A stretch of 64,000 nucleotides of DNA from Corylus avellana (taxonomy: Eukaryota; Streptophyta; Magnoliopsida; Fagales; Betulaceae). A model generated the notes under the pieces. It saw nothing but the letters and a program-made list of their open reading frames with translations, made no database searches and was not told the origin of the DNA. Positions 11,719-23,675 of the stretch are shown here, piece after piece. Location: assembly GCF_901000735.1 (NCBI RefSeq), contig NC_081551.1:11032281-11096280 (forward strand). Direction: 5' to 3'. Numbering within the stretch: position 1 is the stretch's first letter; the number at the start of each line of letters is the position of its first letter. Made by a program: the position numbers and the translations under genes.

Positions 11719-14390
11719 CTTTAAACATATTAGGCCAATAAAACTCAGATTGTAATACCTTAAGAGTTGTTCTCTTAGCCAGAAAGTGTCCTCCACAAGC
11801 AAACTAATGGCATTGCTGCAATATGCTCAAGTGCTCCTCCTCTGAGACACGCCTTCTGATGATTTGATTAGGGCAGAATTTGAACAGACAAGGGTCATCC
11901 CAATGGTAATGTCTAGATATGGCCATCAACCTCTTCCTTTCTTAACTAGACATACCTGGAGGAAAAACCTTGGCAGTTGTATAATTAATAATATCGGCAT
12001 ACCATGGAAATTGGACTTCAACTGCAAACAATTGTTCATTTTGGAAATTTTCATTCAATGGAAGCTCATCTCCTTCTTCATGAAATAGCCTGGATAGGTG
12101 ATCTGCCACCACATTCTCACTGCCCTTCTTATCTCTAATCTCAAGGTCAAATTCTTGCAGTAATATTACCCATCTGATCAATCTAGGCTTTGCATCTTTG
12201 TTAGCAAACAAATATCTCAAAGCAGCATGGTCAATGAATACTATAACCTTAGAACCAATCAGGTATGATCTAAACTTCTCCAAAGCAAATATGACAGCTA
12301 ATAATTCTTACTCAGTAGTAGAATAATTTAGCTGAGCATCATTCAATGTTCTAGAAGCATAACAAATAGCATGAGGTACCTTATTAATTCTCTGACCGAG
12401 AACAGCTCCCAAGGCAAAATCACTGGCATCACACATGAGCTCAAATGAAGGTTCCAATCAGGTGCCATCATTATTGGTGCAGATGTGAGCAACTCTTTCA
12501 ATATGTTGAAAGCATTCGTGCATTCTTTAGTCCATTCAAACTTGGCATCCTTGGCTATCAATGAACAGAGGGGTCAAGAGATCTTGGAGAAATCTTTGAT
12601 GAACCTTCTATAGAACCCGGCATGTCCAAGAAAACTTCTTACACCCTTCACTATCATAGGAGGAGGGAGTTTGGAGATGATGTCAATCTTGGCCTTATCC
12701 ACCTCGATACCCTTGTTCGAAATGGAATGACCCAACACAATGCCTTGTTGAACCATGAAGTGGCATTTTTCCTAATTAAGCACTAAATTGCATTCTTCAC
12801 ATCTCTTGAGGACACTTTTCTGATGATTGAGGCTTTCATCAAAATTAGAACCAAAAACACTAAAATTATCCATAAATACCTCAATGAATTTCTCCACCAT
12901 ATTTGAGAAAATACTCATCATGCATCTTTGAAAGGTGGCTGGTGCATTGCATAATCTAAATGACATCCTTCTATAGGCGAATGTGCCAAAAGGACATGTG
13001 AAGGTGGTCTTCTCTTGGTCCTCTGGTGCTATTGCAATCTGGTTGTAGCCACTGTACCCATCCAAGAAGCAGTAGTATCTATGGCCAGCTAACCTCTCTA
13101 GCATCTGATCAATGAAGGGTAAAGGGAAGTGATCTTTTCCTGTCACCTTGTTCAGCCTTCTGTAATCAATGCATACCCTCCAACTAGTGGTTATTCTTGT
13201 AGGTATCAACTCATTATCTTCATTCTTCACCACTGTGATCCCACTCTTCTTTGGAACTACTTGAACTAGACTTACCTATTTACTGTCTGAGATGGGGTAG
13301 ATAATGCCAACATCCAACAGTTTCAATACCTCTGCCTTGACTACCTCCTTCATGTGTGGGTTGAGTCTTCGTTGTGCATCCATGGTTAGCTTTGCTTCGT
13401 CTTCAAGGAAGATTTGATGCATGCACTTGGCTGGACTTATTCCCTTGATGTCAGCAATGGTCCATCCTAAAGCAGTTTTATGCTCTCTAAGAACTCTCAA
13501 TAGCTTCTCTTCTTCCCTAAAACTAAGATTGGCAGCAACTATCACAGGTAGTGTCTAGTTCTCTCCCAAGTAGGCATGCTCTAGAAGCTGCTTCAATTCC
13601 AAAGTTGGTGCCTGGACAATAGAAAGGACAAGAGTAGTATTAGTAGGCACAAGAGTCTCAAAGGGAGGGGTGTACTTACCTGGATGCTTTCAAGAGGCCT
13701 CAAGAAGGTGTACGGCTTCATTGATGTTATTAGTAACATCTTCAGATTCTGGCTCAATGTCCTGCCTTGTGAAACTATGGGTGAGGGTGGCCTCCAATGG
13801 ATCACTATATTAGACCTGGAAAACTTGATCAACAGCACTTTGGATCATACGAACATTAAAGCATTCTAAATCGTCTTGAGGTAATTTCAATGCATCAAAT
13901 ATTTTGAATTCTATCTTCTCACCATTCACCTTCATACTCACAATACCCTTTTTCACACAAATTTTTGTATCAATAGTTCTCATAAAGGGTCTTCCTAAGA
14001 TGATAGGCAAACGCAATGGCATAGGTGATTCTTCCATATCTAATACAATGAAATCAGCAAGTAAAATAAATTTACCTACCTTTACCAAGACATCCTCAAG
14101 TATGCCTCTTGGTCTTTTGATGCTTCTGTCTGCCAATTGCAAGGTGATTGAAGTTGGTTGAAGCTCCCCCAAACCCAGTGTCTCATGTATGGTGTATGGC
14201 AGCAAATTAACCCCTGCTCCTAGATCCAGTAGTGCTCTTTCAAAAAGATGGTCTCCTATCCTGCAAAGAATGGTAAAACTACCTAGATCTTTTAGCTTTG
14301 GTGGTAGTTTTCTTAGTAACACCACACTTACCTCCTTTGTTAAAGCCACTGTCTCATGCTTCTGAAACTTCCTGTACCTCCAATGTATCG
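11719..14390 (-). pseudogene. Element C: decayed Athila-like protease-RT-RNase H-integrase start
   Basis: Read right to left this is pol. The aspartic protease is at about 14390-13860 (active-site DLGAGVNLLP intact), then a linker to about 13600, the RT N-terminal part 13545-13276, the RT core 13233-12772 (CIDYRRLNKV; catalytic box FMDNF, where the second Asp has become Asn), the RT thumb/connection 12756-12574, RNase H 12561-11942, and the beginning of integrase, which stops at 11719 where element A is inserted. The pieces are separated by stops and shifts. Its gag side is lost: at about 14390 the sequence switches to element K. It would have provided reverse transcription and integration. 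Confidence 0.88.
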
Positions 14391-15338
14391 AGACACCGAT
14401 TGATGTTTGACCTCCGCCACCTCCAAAGGCACCTCTTTTGTAGGAATTTTCTATTTTCTTTGTCACCATGAACTCTTCGGGTTGCAAGCAACCTTGGAAT
14501 TCTGGTGTATCGAGTTTGAATCTACTCACCCACTTATTGGCATGAGCTTGCGCAAGGTGCTAACGTCTGTGCGTTACGCGCTCCGCAAACAGTTTCTAGA
14601 TCCATTTCCATTGTGACCACCCATGTTGGATATTCCAGTAGTGAGGTCTTCAATTTGATCCCTCATAGCCTTGAATTGATCCTCCACCTGTTGCCAACGT
14701 TTAGCGATAGATTTGCCTTTCGCCTCCATGAATCGTAGTATTAGTTGGCGACGACAATTGTTCGGCCCACCACCCATGTGCCGCAAAAGAATCGTCGGTT
14801 GCTCCTTACGTGCTGTCTCCGTGCGCACGTAGACCTCGTTCATGGCTACCACACGGTTGCTCCTCTCCATTCATGAAAAGTAACCTAGCTTTGATACCAA
14901 ATAATGCAGTATAGGATAGTGGTGAACAAGAAAACAGCAAGTAAAAGGGATAAATATTCCTAAGATTGTGAGATTATCACAAGAATCAAAGAAATCTTCT
15001 CAAAACAATAGAGGATATCTATGATTTAAGGGAAAATAATGAAGAAATTCAACTCTGAGTATTCTTATTGAGAAAACCAAATAAATAATCAAAACTGCAT
15101 TCTTAGGGCTCTAAGCATCTATTTATAGCCCCAAGACTCCTAGTCCTAAAATAACAATGAAATAAAGTCAATTTAGAAGTCTACGAAAAAACAATTAAAC
15201 CAAATAAAAGACTAACAAAGAAACCTAATTCAATTAAAGACTGAAAGATAAGATAGAATAAAAGACTAACAAAGAAACCTAATAAAAGACTGAAAGATAA
15301 GATAAACCATCCTCATCTACATCTACGGAAAATTAACA
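14391..15338 (-). mobile_element. Element K: LTR, Met-type primer-binding site and gag start of an unrelated LTR element
   Basis: The LTR is 14905-15338 (434 bp, minus strand TGTTAATT...CTGCA). Next to it the minus strand reads TTGGTATCAAAGCTAGGTT (14886-14904), an initiator-tRNA-Met type primer-binding site, unlike the GGCGCC type of all neighbouring elements. The gag-like start is at 14870-14574 and continues at 14529-14400 with a KLDTPEFQGxLQPEEF segment, typical of Ty3/gypsy chromovirus Gag. The fragment ends abruptly against element C's protease. No second LTR is seen. Confidence 0.7.
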
Positions 15339-15595
15339 TAAGTGCCCTGTGTGCACTCGATCGCAGACACACAAGCGATCAATTGCAGTACCAGAGAAGG
15401 GTGCGCTCGATCATGCACTCGAACGCAGTCGTAGGGGGATATCAATCACAGTAACAGGAATGAGCATCGCAATACCAGGGGCCGGACACTCGATCGCAAT
15501 CAATGTGCGATCGATCATAGTCAATGTGCTATCGATCGCAGTTCCAGAGACCCGTATTGTAGCGCGAGTCTGGGATTGCGTCACCACCTTTCGGG

Positions 15596-15930
15596 GTGTC
15601 TTCACACTACCATTTGTTCGGGTCTTCTTCATATACTCCCAAGCATTCTGGTTTACATCAAATAGCCTTTATGAAAGGCATACAGTGCAGTGAGAAAGTG
15701 GTCCTGTCTTTGAGTCTGTTGGGACACACATTACAGTGCAGGATGAAATCCACTAACCAAAGTTGTGGAGGAAGCTTGGCCATAGTGGCTACATTGCGGT
15801 ACTTATCTGCATACTGTCCCTCACATATGTCTTCAACAATATTGAAACAGTGAGTGTGGAGGGACAAAACGCACAATCCCAACCACAGAACAAAGCACAA
15901 TCTGTATACACAGACCGTGCTTGTTAACAC
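15596..15930 (-). pseudogene. Degraded PF20167-like ORF in element H
   Basis: The minus-strand translation contains NIVEDICEGQYADKYRN and KLPPQLWLVDFILHCNV, which align with IIEDMCQGHYADAHHN and KLPQRLWFVDSVLHRNA of the ORF at 2613-3848. Only about 80 residues of the middle are recognisable; both ends are lost and there are stops. The function of this family is unknown. Confidence 0.65.
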
Positions 15931-16889
15931 AGAGAAATGTAGGGGAAAAGTGGGGGAAAAATGGACTTACGAGTTTTTTAGGTCACAAATTGGACAAAGT
16001 GAGCTAAACAAAGAGTGTGTGCGTGGGGTCAGCGGAGGTGTGTACGGTGGTAGGTGGTTGAGCAAAGGTGGCCGGTGAACGTGCTGGGTGGAGCTGGTGG
16101 AGTGCCGTGAGTGTAGAGGTGTAGCAGAGGCTAGCTATAGCGCTGGGAAAGATTGAGGGTAGAGCTAGGAAAGTGACCTAAAAATAGGTCACATGAGCCT
16201 CTGGTCGAGTGTACTCGATCGCACTATAAGGTGTGCTCGATCGCACTCGTGCAGAGGGTATGTGCGTGCGTGGATGCGCTCATGCGCGCAGGGTCACACA
16301 GGCGAGAATCCGCTCGAGCACACAACAAGGTGCGCTCGATCGCACTCGTGCAAGTGTGTCTGTGTAAGTGATAGGCAGCTACGTTCGAGCCTACTTGGGG
16401 TAAGCTCGATCGCAGGCCTGTGTGAAGGTTAACATTACTAAAAACAACGAAAAGAAAGACTAAAAATAAACAAGAAACTAAAAAAAAATAAAAATACAAT
16501 AAAAACAGACAAAAAATAGATTTAAAATAACAACAAAATAAAAATAAAACAATTAGATGATACTTCAACCAAATACCAGTCAAATGCAACACATTGCTGT
16601 AAAAATATAACCAAAGAATGAACATGGAACAACAATGCAAAAGGATAAAACCTGGATAGAGATCATGGACCCTGGTCTGATGAAGGACTCGAGTGCATAG
16701 GGTCTGCGCTCGAACCAATGAAGTTGACTCATTTAGTCAAAATATATGGGATCCGCCAAGCCAACAAAATCCTCATCCTTGATGCGCTTAGTGCTTTATG
16801 ACCCTTGAGTTTAAACTTGAAGCACCAATCTTTTCTTCTCTTGGACCAAAGAGAATGAATTTTACCTACAAAAAGGTAATTCCAATTGT

Positions 16890-17330
16890 CTATAGGTCGG
16901 GGTGGACCACTTTGAGTCTTCTCAAACAGTTTCTCATCCGAAGGGAATCATGAATTGGAATAATAAAAGGAGAATACTCAGAGAGTTTTTCTATCTTGAT
17001 GTCCTCAATTTGCTCATTTGATAGCTCTAACAGACTTCTCTTCTGGCCTTTTGGTATTTCAAGAATAGGAGCTGATGTTGAAGAAGTTTCAGTGCTCTCT
17101 TCTTTTTCCCAATGTGGTTCTTGTGGAACCTCAATTTGCTCCTCCTTCCTTTCTTCCACTTGATTTTCAACCATTTCTTCACTCCTCAATGTGGTGATAG
17201 CTTGCTCTTGATAGTAAGTGCACTCATCCTCTTCGTAGTGTCCATTGTAATTGGCCACCGATTGATCTTGGAGTGCTTCTTCTTTGAGGGTCTCTAATAT
17301 TTGCTTGAAGTGAACCTCTATCTTGGCCAT
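16890..17330 (-). CDS. Glu-rich Gag-derived ORF of element H (fragment)
   Basis: A 146-residue open frame, acidic and probably coiled-coil (residues 60-100 rich in E/Q/V). It matches the C-terminal half of the ORF in elements F (39766-40362) and G (22240-22620): VANxxxHYxxxECTYYxEQA, EExVENQVEE and RSLLEL blocks in the same order. No enzymatic motif is seen. In G the same ORF family carries a zinc knuckle upstream, which suggests Gag origin. Confidence 0.5.
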   Translation of the reverse strand: MAKIEVHFKQILETLKEEALQDQSVANYNGHYEEDECTYYQEQAITTLRSEEMVENQVEERKEEQIEVPQEPHWEKEESTETSSTSAPILEIPKGQKRSLLELSNEQIEDIKIEKLSEYSPFIIPIHDSLRMRNCLRRLKVVHPDL

Positions 17331-17490
17331 GGTGGGTTGCAGCTATTGATTATGGGCCTTACTGTGGCTAAGAAAAGCTGACATCTTTTTCTTAAAGTAT
17401 TTAGCATGAGTGTCTACTAAGTTGTTCTTTAAGTTGTTCTGTGGAAATCGACAAACACATGAGGCCTAGGGCATGGGTGTCTACTCCTGG

Positions 17491-18013
17491 TGTTAAGTGC
17501 TAAAATATTCATATTTTTAGCCCTTAACTTACATGTTTTTATCCTTTCATTTTAGTTAATTGGGCATTTTAGTTCTTTTATGTGTTTTCTTTGGTTTTGT
17601 AGGTCATTGGAAGAAAAAGAAGCAATCTCAAAAGTTTTGGACTTAAAAAGAGCTATTTTGGATTTTGGAAGGCTCTGGTAGAGCGATCTATCACAGGAGA
17701 GCTTAAGGAGTAGACACCAATGCCCTTAAGTTGACAAACATTAGATATTCATAACATGATCAAAACATTGGCATATTGATATATTAGCTAAATATAATTA
17801 GTGGTGGATATCAAATCCCTACCTTTTTATCATTATGAACTCAAAACCAATATTTGTTTTATTTTACTTTTGGAATTGATTTTAAGCAAAATTTAGCAAT
17901 CCTCGTGGGAATGACCCCGTACTTGCACCCTATACTACTGTGTTGACCTCGTGCACTTGCAGGTAAAACATCTAATTATTGCCTATTAATTTAGGTAAGT
18001 AATTGAGACAACA
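17491..18013 (+). mobile_element. 5' LTR of element D, internally deleted
   Basis: Starts TGTTAAGTGCTAAAAT and ends GAGACAACA, directly before a primer-binding site. It is 523 bp, where related LTRs here are 1.3-1.5 kb. The missing middle includes the TATA region and most of the palindrome array, so this LTR is probably transcriptionally dead. It sits in a minus-strand LTR scrap. The five bases before it are CCTGG; the matching right-hand duplication is lost. Confidence 0.85.
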
Positions 18014-18017
18014 AGTT

Positions 18018-18040
18018 TTTGGCGCCGTTGCTGGGGATTG
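18018..18040 (+). other. Primer-binding site of element D
   Basis: TTTTTGGCGCCGTTGCTGGG follows the LTR after a short spacer. It is the Athila-type tRNA primer site. The leader behind it contains palindromes at 18179, 18200 and 18215. Confidence 0.85.
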
Positions 18041-18282
18041 CGGCGAATTTTGTTTAAAATTATTTTCCTTTGGTTGTGTTATCTTAATTTTCAATTTTGT
18101 TTTTAACAAAAATATTTTCTTTTGATTCTTAACTTTTTCTGTTTTCTGTTTCAGGTTTGCGGACTAGCATTCTGTTATTGCGATCGAACGTCAGCCAAGT
18201 GCGATCGAGCGCATTGCGATCGAGCGCAGTTCTAGGGATCATCCGGACCAACGGCACTGAAGCTACTTTGACTGAAGAAGCA

Positions 18283-19510
18283 ATGCAATTGATGCAAGGT
18301 CGTCAATCTCAAGATTCAACCGTCATTCCACTCAATCTTGAAATTGAGCGGACAATTCGACAAAGTCCTAGAGACAAAGAAGAAGAGGAAGAAATTGAGA
18401 ACACATTGGAAGATTTGCAAGAAAATCCACCAATAGTGCCAAGTCCACTAGAGGCAAATCCACCACCGGTGCGGAGACCGATGAAGCAGGTGTTCGTTCC
18501 AACGAACCTCCATCAACCCTCATGCATAGCATATCAACCAAAGGTGGAAGGCAGCTATTATATTTCTCCTCAAATCCTTAATGCACTGACTCACTTTAGG
18601 GGCACACCTTCTGAGGATCCTAATTTGCATCTTAAGGAGTTCTTTGATCTATGCAAGTTGCAGCACATCCAAGGCTTAAGTCTAGAGAGACTCAGGTTAG
18701 TCCTCTTTCCCTTCTCTTTGAAAGAATGCTAAACTGTGGTATAATTCTTTGCCTGTAGATTCTATCCATACTTGGGAAGAATTAGCCGCTAAGTTTATGA
18801 AGAAGTTTTTCCCAGCCCAAAAGACAAGACAACTTAAAAGAAAACTTCAAATGTTCCAACAAAGAGATGGAGATCTTTTCTTTGAGGCATGGGATCACTT
18901 CAATTCACTGCTTCTCAAGTGCCCACATTACAACATCCCTCAAGATGATCAGGTACAAATTTTCTATAAAGCTTTAGATGATACTAACAAAGGGATGGTT
19001 GATTCAGCTTGTGGAGGAGCACTTATGGAAAGGAGTAGTGAGGAAGCAATGGTTTTGAAACATTAAGTGAGCATTCCCAACAATTCTGCTCTAGAGGAAG
19101 GCGAGGAGTAAAGAGCAAGGGTATATATGAAGTGAACTTCAATGGGGGATCTCCTAATCAGATGGCTGCTATGTAAAAGAAGCTAGATATAATTATCAAA
19201 GCCATGACTACTCAGAAAATCTCACCTCTTCAAAAGGACACACCAATCCAGGTATGTGCTATATGTTCCCATTTAGATCACATTACTGAAATGTGTCCTT
19301 TATCTCCATTTGCAGAGCAAGAAGAGGTGAATTATGTGGGATAAAACAATTACCCCCACAAGAACAATCCGTACTCCAACACCTACAATTCAAGATGGCG
19401 TAACCATCCCAATTTCTCTTGGAGTAACAATCAAGGACAGCAGAAGGGTCCCCAACAAGCAAGCCAACCAACTCAAGAGTCAAAGTTGAACCAACCGGAG
19501 AATATGATAC
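18283..19510 (+). pseudogene. Gag of element D, frameshifted
   Basis: Athila-type Gag. The first ATG in frame is 18283; a second at 18292 fits the start seen in element E. The capsid-like domain is readable at 18500-18726, a shift occurs at about 18726 (bases missing compared with E), it continues at 18749-19060, and a second short deletion at about 19052 shifts it again. The zinc knuckle at about 19253-19297 is intact (CAICSHLDHITEMC; C-x2-C-x4-H-x4-C), unlike both gag copies of element A. A stop lies at about 19174. Confidence 0.85.
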
Positions 19511-19539
19511 ACAAGCTGGTGACTTCATAACACCAATTT

Positions 19540-20868
19540 ATGGCTGATCAAAAACAATTCAATACAAAGACTGATCAAGCCATCCAAAGACTGGAAGTGC
19601 AAATGGGGCAGATGGCAAAGGAGTTGAGTGAAAAGAAGCAGGGAGAATTTCCAGCCCAAACAATACCCAATCTAGGGAGTCATCAGCAGCTGCAAGCAAT
19701 CATAGTTCTCAGGAATGGCAAGGTCATAGGAACTGAAGAGCCACCTCAAGCATCTCCAGATGAAGCATCAACGTCCAAGGTAAACAAAATGGAGAAGGTG
19801 AATGCACCACCCTTTCCTCAAAGGTTAGTCAAACCAAAGAAAGATAAGCAACTCATGGATATCTTTGAGACTTTGAGGAAAGTAGAAATCAATATTCTTT
19901 TGTTAGATGCAATCAAATGGATTCCTTCTTATGCTAAACTTTTAAAGGATTGTTGCACTAACAAAAGGAGGTTTCAGGAGCATGAGACAGTGGCCCTTAC
20001 AGAAGAGGTAAGTGCAGTTTTGTTGAGAAAATTACCACCAAAGCTAACAGATCCGGGTAGTTTTACCATTCCTTGTAGGATAGGAGACCATCTTTTTGAG
20101 CATGCACTGCTGGATCTAGGAGCAGGGGTCAATTTGCTGCCTTACATGGTATATGAAAAGTTGGGTTTGGGGGAGCTTCAACCAACCTCTGTCACCTTGC
20201 AATTGGCAAATAGAAGCATCAAAAGACCAAGAGGTATACTTAAGGATGTGTTAGTAAAGGTAGGTACATTTATTTTACCTACTGACTTCATTGTGTTAGA
20301 TGTGGAAGAATCTTCTATGCCATCACCCTTGTCTATCATCTTAGGAAGACCCTTTATGAGAACTGCTGATACTACAATAGGTGTGAAAAAGGGTACTGTA
20401 AGTATGAAGGTCAATGGTGAGACAATAGAGTTCAAAATATTTGATGCAATGAAATTACCTCATGATGATTTAGAGTGCTTTGATGTTTGCATGATCCAAG
20501 GTGTTAGTGAGACAGTTTTACAGGATCCACAGAAAGATCCAGTAAAAACCCCCCTCACTCACAAGTTCACAAGGCAGAACATTGGGCTAGTCTATGCAGC
20601 TGTTACTAATGACATCAGTAGAGCAAGGCACCCTCTTCAAGCCAAGAGAAAGCAGCAGTTGCATATATGGGACGAATTGAGGTATGAAGCAAATGTGGAC
20701 ACCAAGCTCCACAAGAAAAGACCTAAGGACCATCATCACATAAAGCATGTCAAGAAGGCATCCTATGTGGAACTGAAATTGTTGACCTATAAAGAAAGTC
20801 TTATCCCTGCACCACCAAGGGCACTTGAGCCACATTCTGGAGAGCTCAAGTGCAGCTCTCCACACTAG
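19540..20868 (+). CDS. Gag C-terminus and aspartic protease of element D
   Basis: A 442-residue open frame. Residues 1-60 are the Gag C-terminal coiled region (QAIQRLEVQMGQMAKELSEKK). Residues about 150-310 are a retropepsin-like protease with active site LLDLGAGVNLLP (codons at about 20105-20140) and the ILGRPFMRT block. The last 70 residues (HVKKASYVELKLLTYKESL) come from the region beyond the integrase of a full element, so RT, RNase H and integrase are cleanly missing. The protease would mature Gag in the virus-like particle. The frame is open and the active site intact, so D may have moved using another element's polymerase. Confidence 0.85.
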   Translation: MADQKQFNTKTDQAIQRLEVQMGQMAKELSEKKQGEFPAQTIPNLGSHQQLQAIIVLRNGKVIGTEEPPQASPDEASTSKVNKMEKVNAPPFPQRLVKPKKDKQLMDIFETLRKVEINILLLDAIKWIPSYAKLLKDCCTNKRRFQEHETVALTEEVSAVLLRKLPPKLTDPGSFTIPCRIGDHLFEHALLDLGAGVNLLPYMVYEKLGLGELQPTSVTLQLANRSIKRPRGILKDVLVKVGTFILPTDFIVLDVEESSMPSPLSIILGRPFMRTADTTIGVKKGTVSMKVNGETIEFKIFDAMKLPHDDLECFDVCMIQGVSETVLQDPQKDPVKTPLTHKFTRQNIGLVYAAVTNDISRARHPLQAKRKQQLHIWDELRYEANVDTKLHKKRPKDHHHIKHVKKASYVELKLLTYKESLIPAPPRALEPHSGELKCSSPH

Positions 20869-21340
20869 TAGCACTGAAGCTACTAGTAGAAGCGTTTGAG
20901 CAGTCCAGGAGCTCAAGCGCATCTACTTAGAATAGTGGTACTGAGGCCACTGAAGGCGGTACATTTTTCCATCTTTATTTCCCATCATATCAATTTCTTT
21001 ACTTTACATGTGTTCTCACTTATCCTTTGTGTTTCCTTTTTATTTCAGAACATTGTTGTACATTATGCATTAAAAAAAAAAAAAAAAACTTTTTACATTA
21101 TGTTACTACAATCGATCGCAACCTGTATGCGATCGGGCGCAATAATCAATTTTTGGCATGGTACACTCAGTTAGTGCTATTGATCGCACCTTGTGTGCGT
21201 TCGAGCGCACGTCACCCACACACGCACACCCTTGGCCGAGTGCAATCGAGCGCACTATGCGTGCGATCGAGCGCACTCGACAATGGCATATTTTTCTTTT
21301 CCTTTTTTTTTTTTCTTTTTCTTTTTCTTCTTTGTCAGGT
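20869..21340 (+). repeat. 3' region of element D with three palindrome pairs
   Basis: No gene. Three perfectly spaced pairs of 14-bp palindromes lie at 21107/21128, 21175/21196 and 21241/21262. Pyrimidine tracts lie on either side. At about 21340 the plus-strand D sequence runs into minus-strand element G, so D has lost its 3' LTR. Confidence 0.75.
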
Positions 21341-23675
21341 TGTGCAATGTTTGGTTCCCTTAAGCTTTCTAATTGACCCATGTAACAAGTGTTAAGTCAA
21401 TGACTCCCAAACCAAATGGTTTTAAGGCATTAGGTGTAGAGACATCCCTAGGACTTACTAACTCGAGTCAAAAAGGCTACGAAACCAAACTAACCATGAC
21501 ATTAACCAAATCAAAATTCTTCACCTTTTGACATGAACACTCAATGCTTTGAGGCAAGAGGTCCAATTACTTAGTGAAAAGCTTATCAATGATTTTTTTT
21601 TTTTTTTTATCGCATATATATATGCCAAAGACATAGAAACACACACATTAGACTTCATGTCATACCCCACAAATTATGTGCTAATGTGCTTATGTAAGAT
21701 CAAATCAAACATTTGAATTCTCAACTGTCCTAAGCAAGTAACCAAACTGAAAAGCTCAATTATCAAATCATGTGTTCAAAATTTTAAGCTTACCAATGAT
21801 ATCAAATCACAATTCTTTCAGATCTACCAAAATCTTAAGGCAAACATGAACATATATATATATATATTTCTTTTTCTTTTCAAAAAATAAAATATAACTG
21901 GGACAAAGTGTGTAAAGTGACAAAGTGTGTGTAAAGTGTCTCCCATACCCCCAAACTTAAATTACACATTGTCCCCAATGTGTCTATAACATGAAAAGAA
22001 TTTACCCAGGATATGGACGAATTTGTCTGGAATAGCATAGCTCATAGCACACTCCCAAACTTGAACTGAAGCACACTTGTCCCTGCAAAATAAAACACTA
22101 AAACAAATAAAAGGGAACAAAAACAAAACTAAAGACAAACATAAAAATAAATTGAAAAACAAATAGAAAAATAATAGGATAAACTATGGGGTGCCTCCCA
22201 TGAGCGCTAAATTTAACGTCTTCAGCCAGACTACGGCACTTTAAACTTGAAGCACCAGTCTTTTCTTCTCTTGCACCAAAGGGAATGAATTCTTCCTATT
22301 GCAAGATGCTTCCGAATGTCTATAGATCAGGGAGGACCACTTTGAGTTTTCTTAAATAGTTTCTCATCCAGTAGGAAATCATGAACTGGAATAAAGTAGG
22401 AAGAAAATTCATGGAGCTTCTCTATATTGATGTCCTCATTTTGCTCATGTGGTAGCTCTAACAGACTTCTCTTCTGGCCTCTTGATGTTTTAGGAATAAG
22501 AGCTAATGTTGAAAAAATCTTGGTGCTTTCTTCTTTTTCCTGATGTGGCTTCTGTGGAACTTCAGTTTGCTCCTCCTTTCCCTCTTTAACTTGATTTTCA
22601 ACCACCTCTTCACTCCTTAGTGTGACAGCTTACACAAGATAGTAGGTGCACTCTTCCACCATGTATTGTCTATTGGGGTTTTCTATCAGCTGTCTTTGAC
22701 ACTCTTCTTCTTGGTATTGTTGAGGCCAATTGATGGGAGATGCACTCAGCTCCCTGGCCAATTGTCCCATTTGTACTTCCAGTCTTTGAATGGCTTGATT
22801 AGTTCTTTGAAACACTTGATCGGCCCTTGTATTGTTTTGTTTTTGATCAGTCATAAATTGATGTTGCGAAGTCACCAGGGTGTTTATCGTACTTTCCAAT
22901 CTATTTAGCTTTGACTCTTGCTCCTGATTTGTAGATGAATACAAAAGAAAAAGTTTCAGTAGAATGATCAGAATGAGAACATATAGCACATACCTAGAGT
23001 TGGGTGGCTGCTGAATGGGAGAGATGTTTTGAGTAGTCATGGAGTTTACAATCATATTTAATGTCTTTTGCATCACAGCCATCTGATTTTTGTAGTTGTG
23101 GAGCCAATTGAGAGAAATATGAATGATTTCTAGGAGCTTGAGCTTGCCATAGGAAATTTTATTGTTGGCTCCAAGTTGGGTTTCAAGAATCAAGATAGCT
23201 GTCATTCCCCGGTCTAGAGAACGATGTGTTCTTATGCCCATTAATTTTGTTAGAAATTTGTCTCATTATAAGACATTCTCTAACATGGTGATAAGGGTCA
23301 TGGCATAATGAACATGGTCCATGGGGTGTCGAAATGCCTCCCCACAAGTGTGAAATAAAAAATAAAATAAAAACAAAAATAAAACAAAATTTAAAAATAA
23401 AACTTACGAAGATGCAGACTCAACTGACCCTGCATGAAATAAAAGAAAAAAAAATCAGATCTATAATTAGTGTAGTAACTGTGCTGCTGTCTGGATGTAC
23501 GATCGATCGCACCGTGAGGTGCGCTCGACTGTACTGGTGTGCTCGATCGCACCTCTGGAAGCAGAACAGTAACTGCAGAAAAACTTAGAAAAAGAGAAAA
23601 AATTAAAACAAAAATAAACTAAGGATAGTAATTCCAAACAAAATCAAACATTCCTTGGCAACGGCACCAAAAACT
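21341..23675 (-). mobile_element. Interior of non-autonomous element G
   Basis: Minus orientation. The primer-binding site is at 23651-23674 (minus strand TTTTTGGTGCCGTTGCCAAG). A palindrome group lies at 23498/23520/23538 in the leader, then a Gag-derived ORF (23330-22240), the conserved block at about 22185-22240, the hairpin at 21964-21983 and the adjoining polypurine-like motif. The gene order equals that of element F (38691-41657). The 3' LTR is missing. Confidence 0.8.
22240..23330 (-). pseudogene. Gag-derived ORF of element G with CCHC zinc knuckle
   Basis: Reading the minus strand, codons at 23314-23273 give CSLCHDPYHHVREC, a perfect C-x2-C-x4-H-x4-C zinc knuckle as in retroviral nucleocapsids. 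Further on come Gag C-terminal features shared with the Athila Gags (LxMIVNSMTTQNISPIQQ, AIQRLEVQMGQLARELS), then the Glu-rich segment (22605-22330). Several shifts and stops break it. In element F the first Cys codon is replaced by Trp. It probably bound element RNA in the particle; no enzyme domain is present. Confidence 0.65.

Larger units (their letters stand above)
15339..17490 (-). mobile_element. Element H: chimeric non-autonomous gypsy remnant
   Basis: Minus orientation. A scrap of LTR lies at about 17391-17490 (minus strand AGTAGACACCCATGCCCTAG). Then come a Glu-rich ORF (16890-17330), a palindrome-rich stretch (16205-16420), a PF20167-like remnant (15596-15930) and a second palindrome-rich stretch (15350-15545). 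It combines the ORF of the F/G family with the env-position ORF of element A. Element D is inserted in its LTR scrap at 17490/17491. Confidence 0.65.

Noticed and set aside
4163..21275. CRISPR array, because of short palindromic repeats at regular spacing
   Set aside because: Repeats are degenerate, spacers are 7 bp or about 30 bp of related sequence, there are no cas genes, and the genome is a plant.
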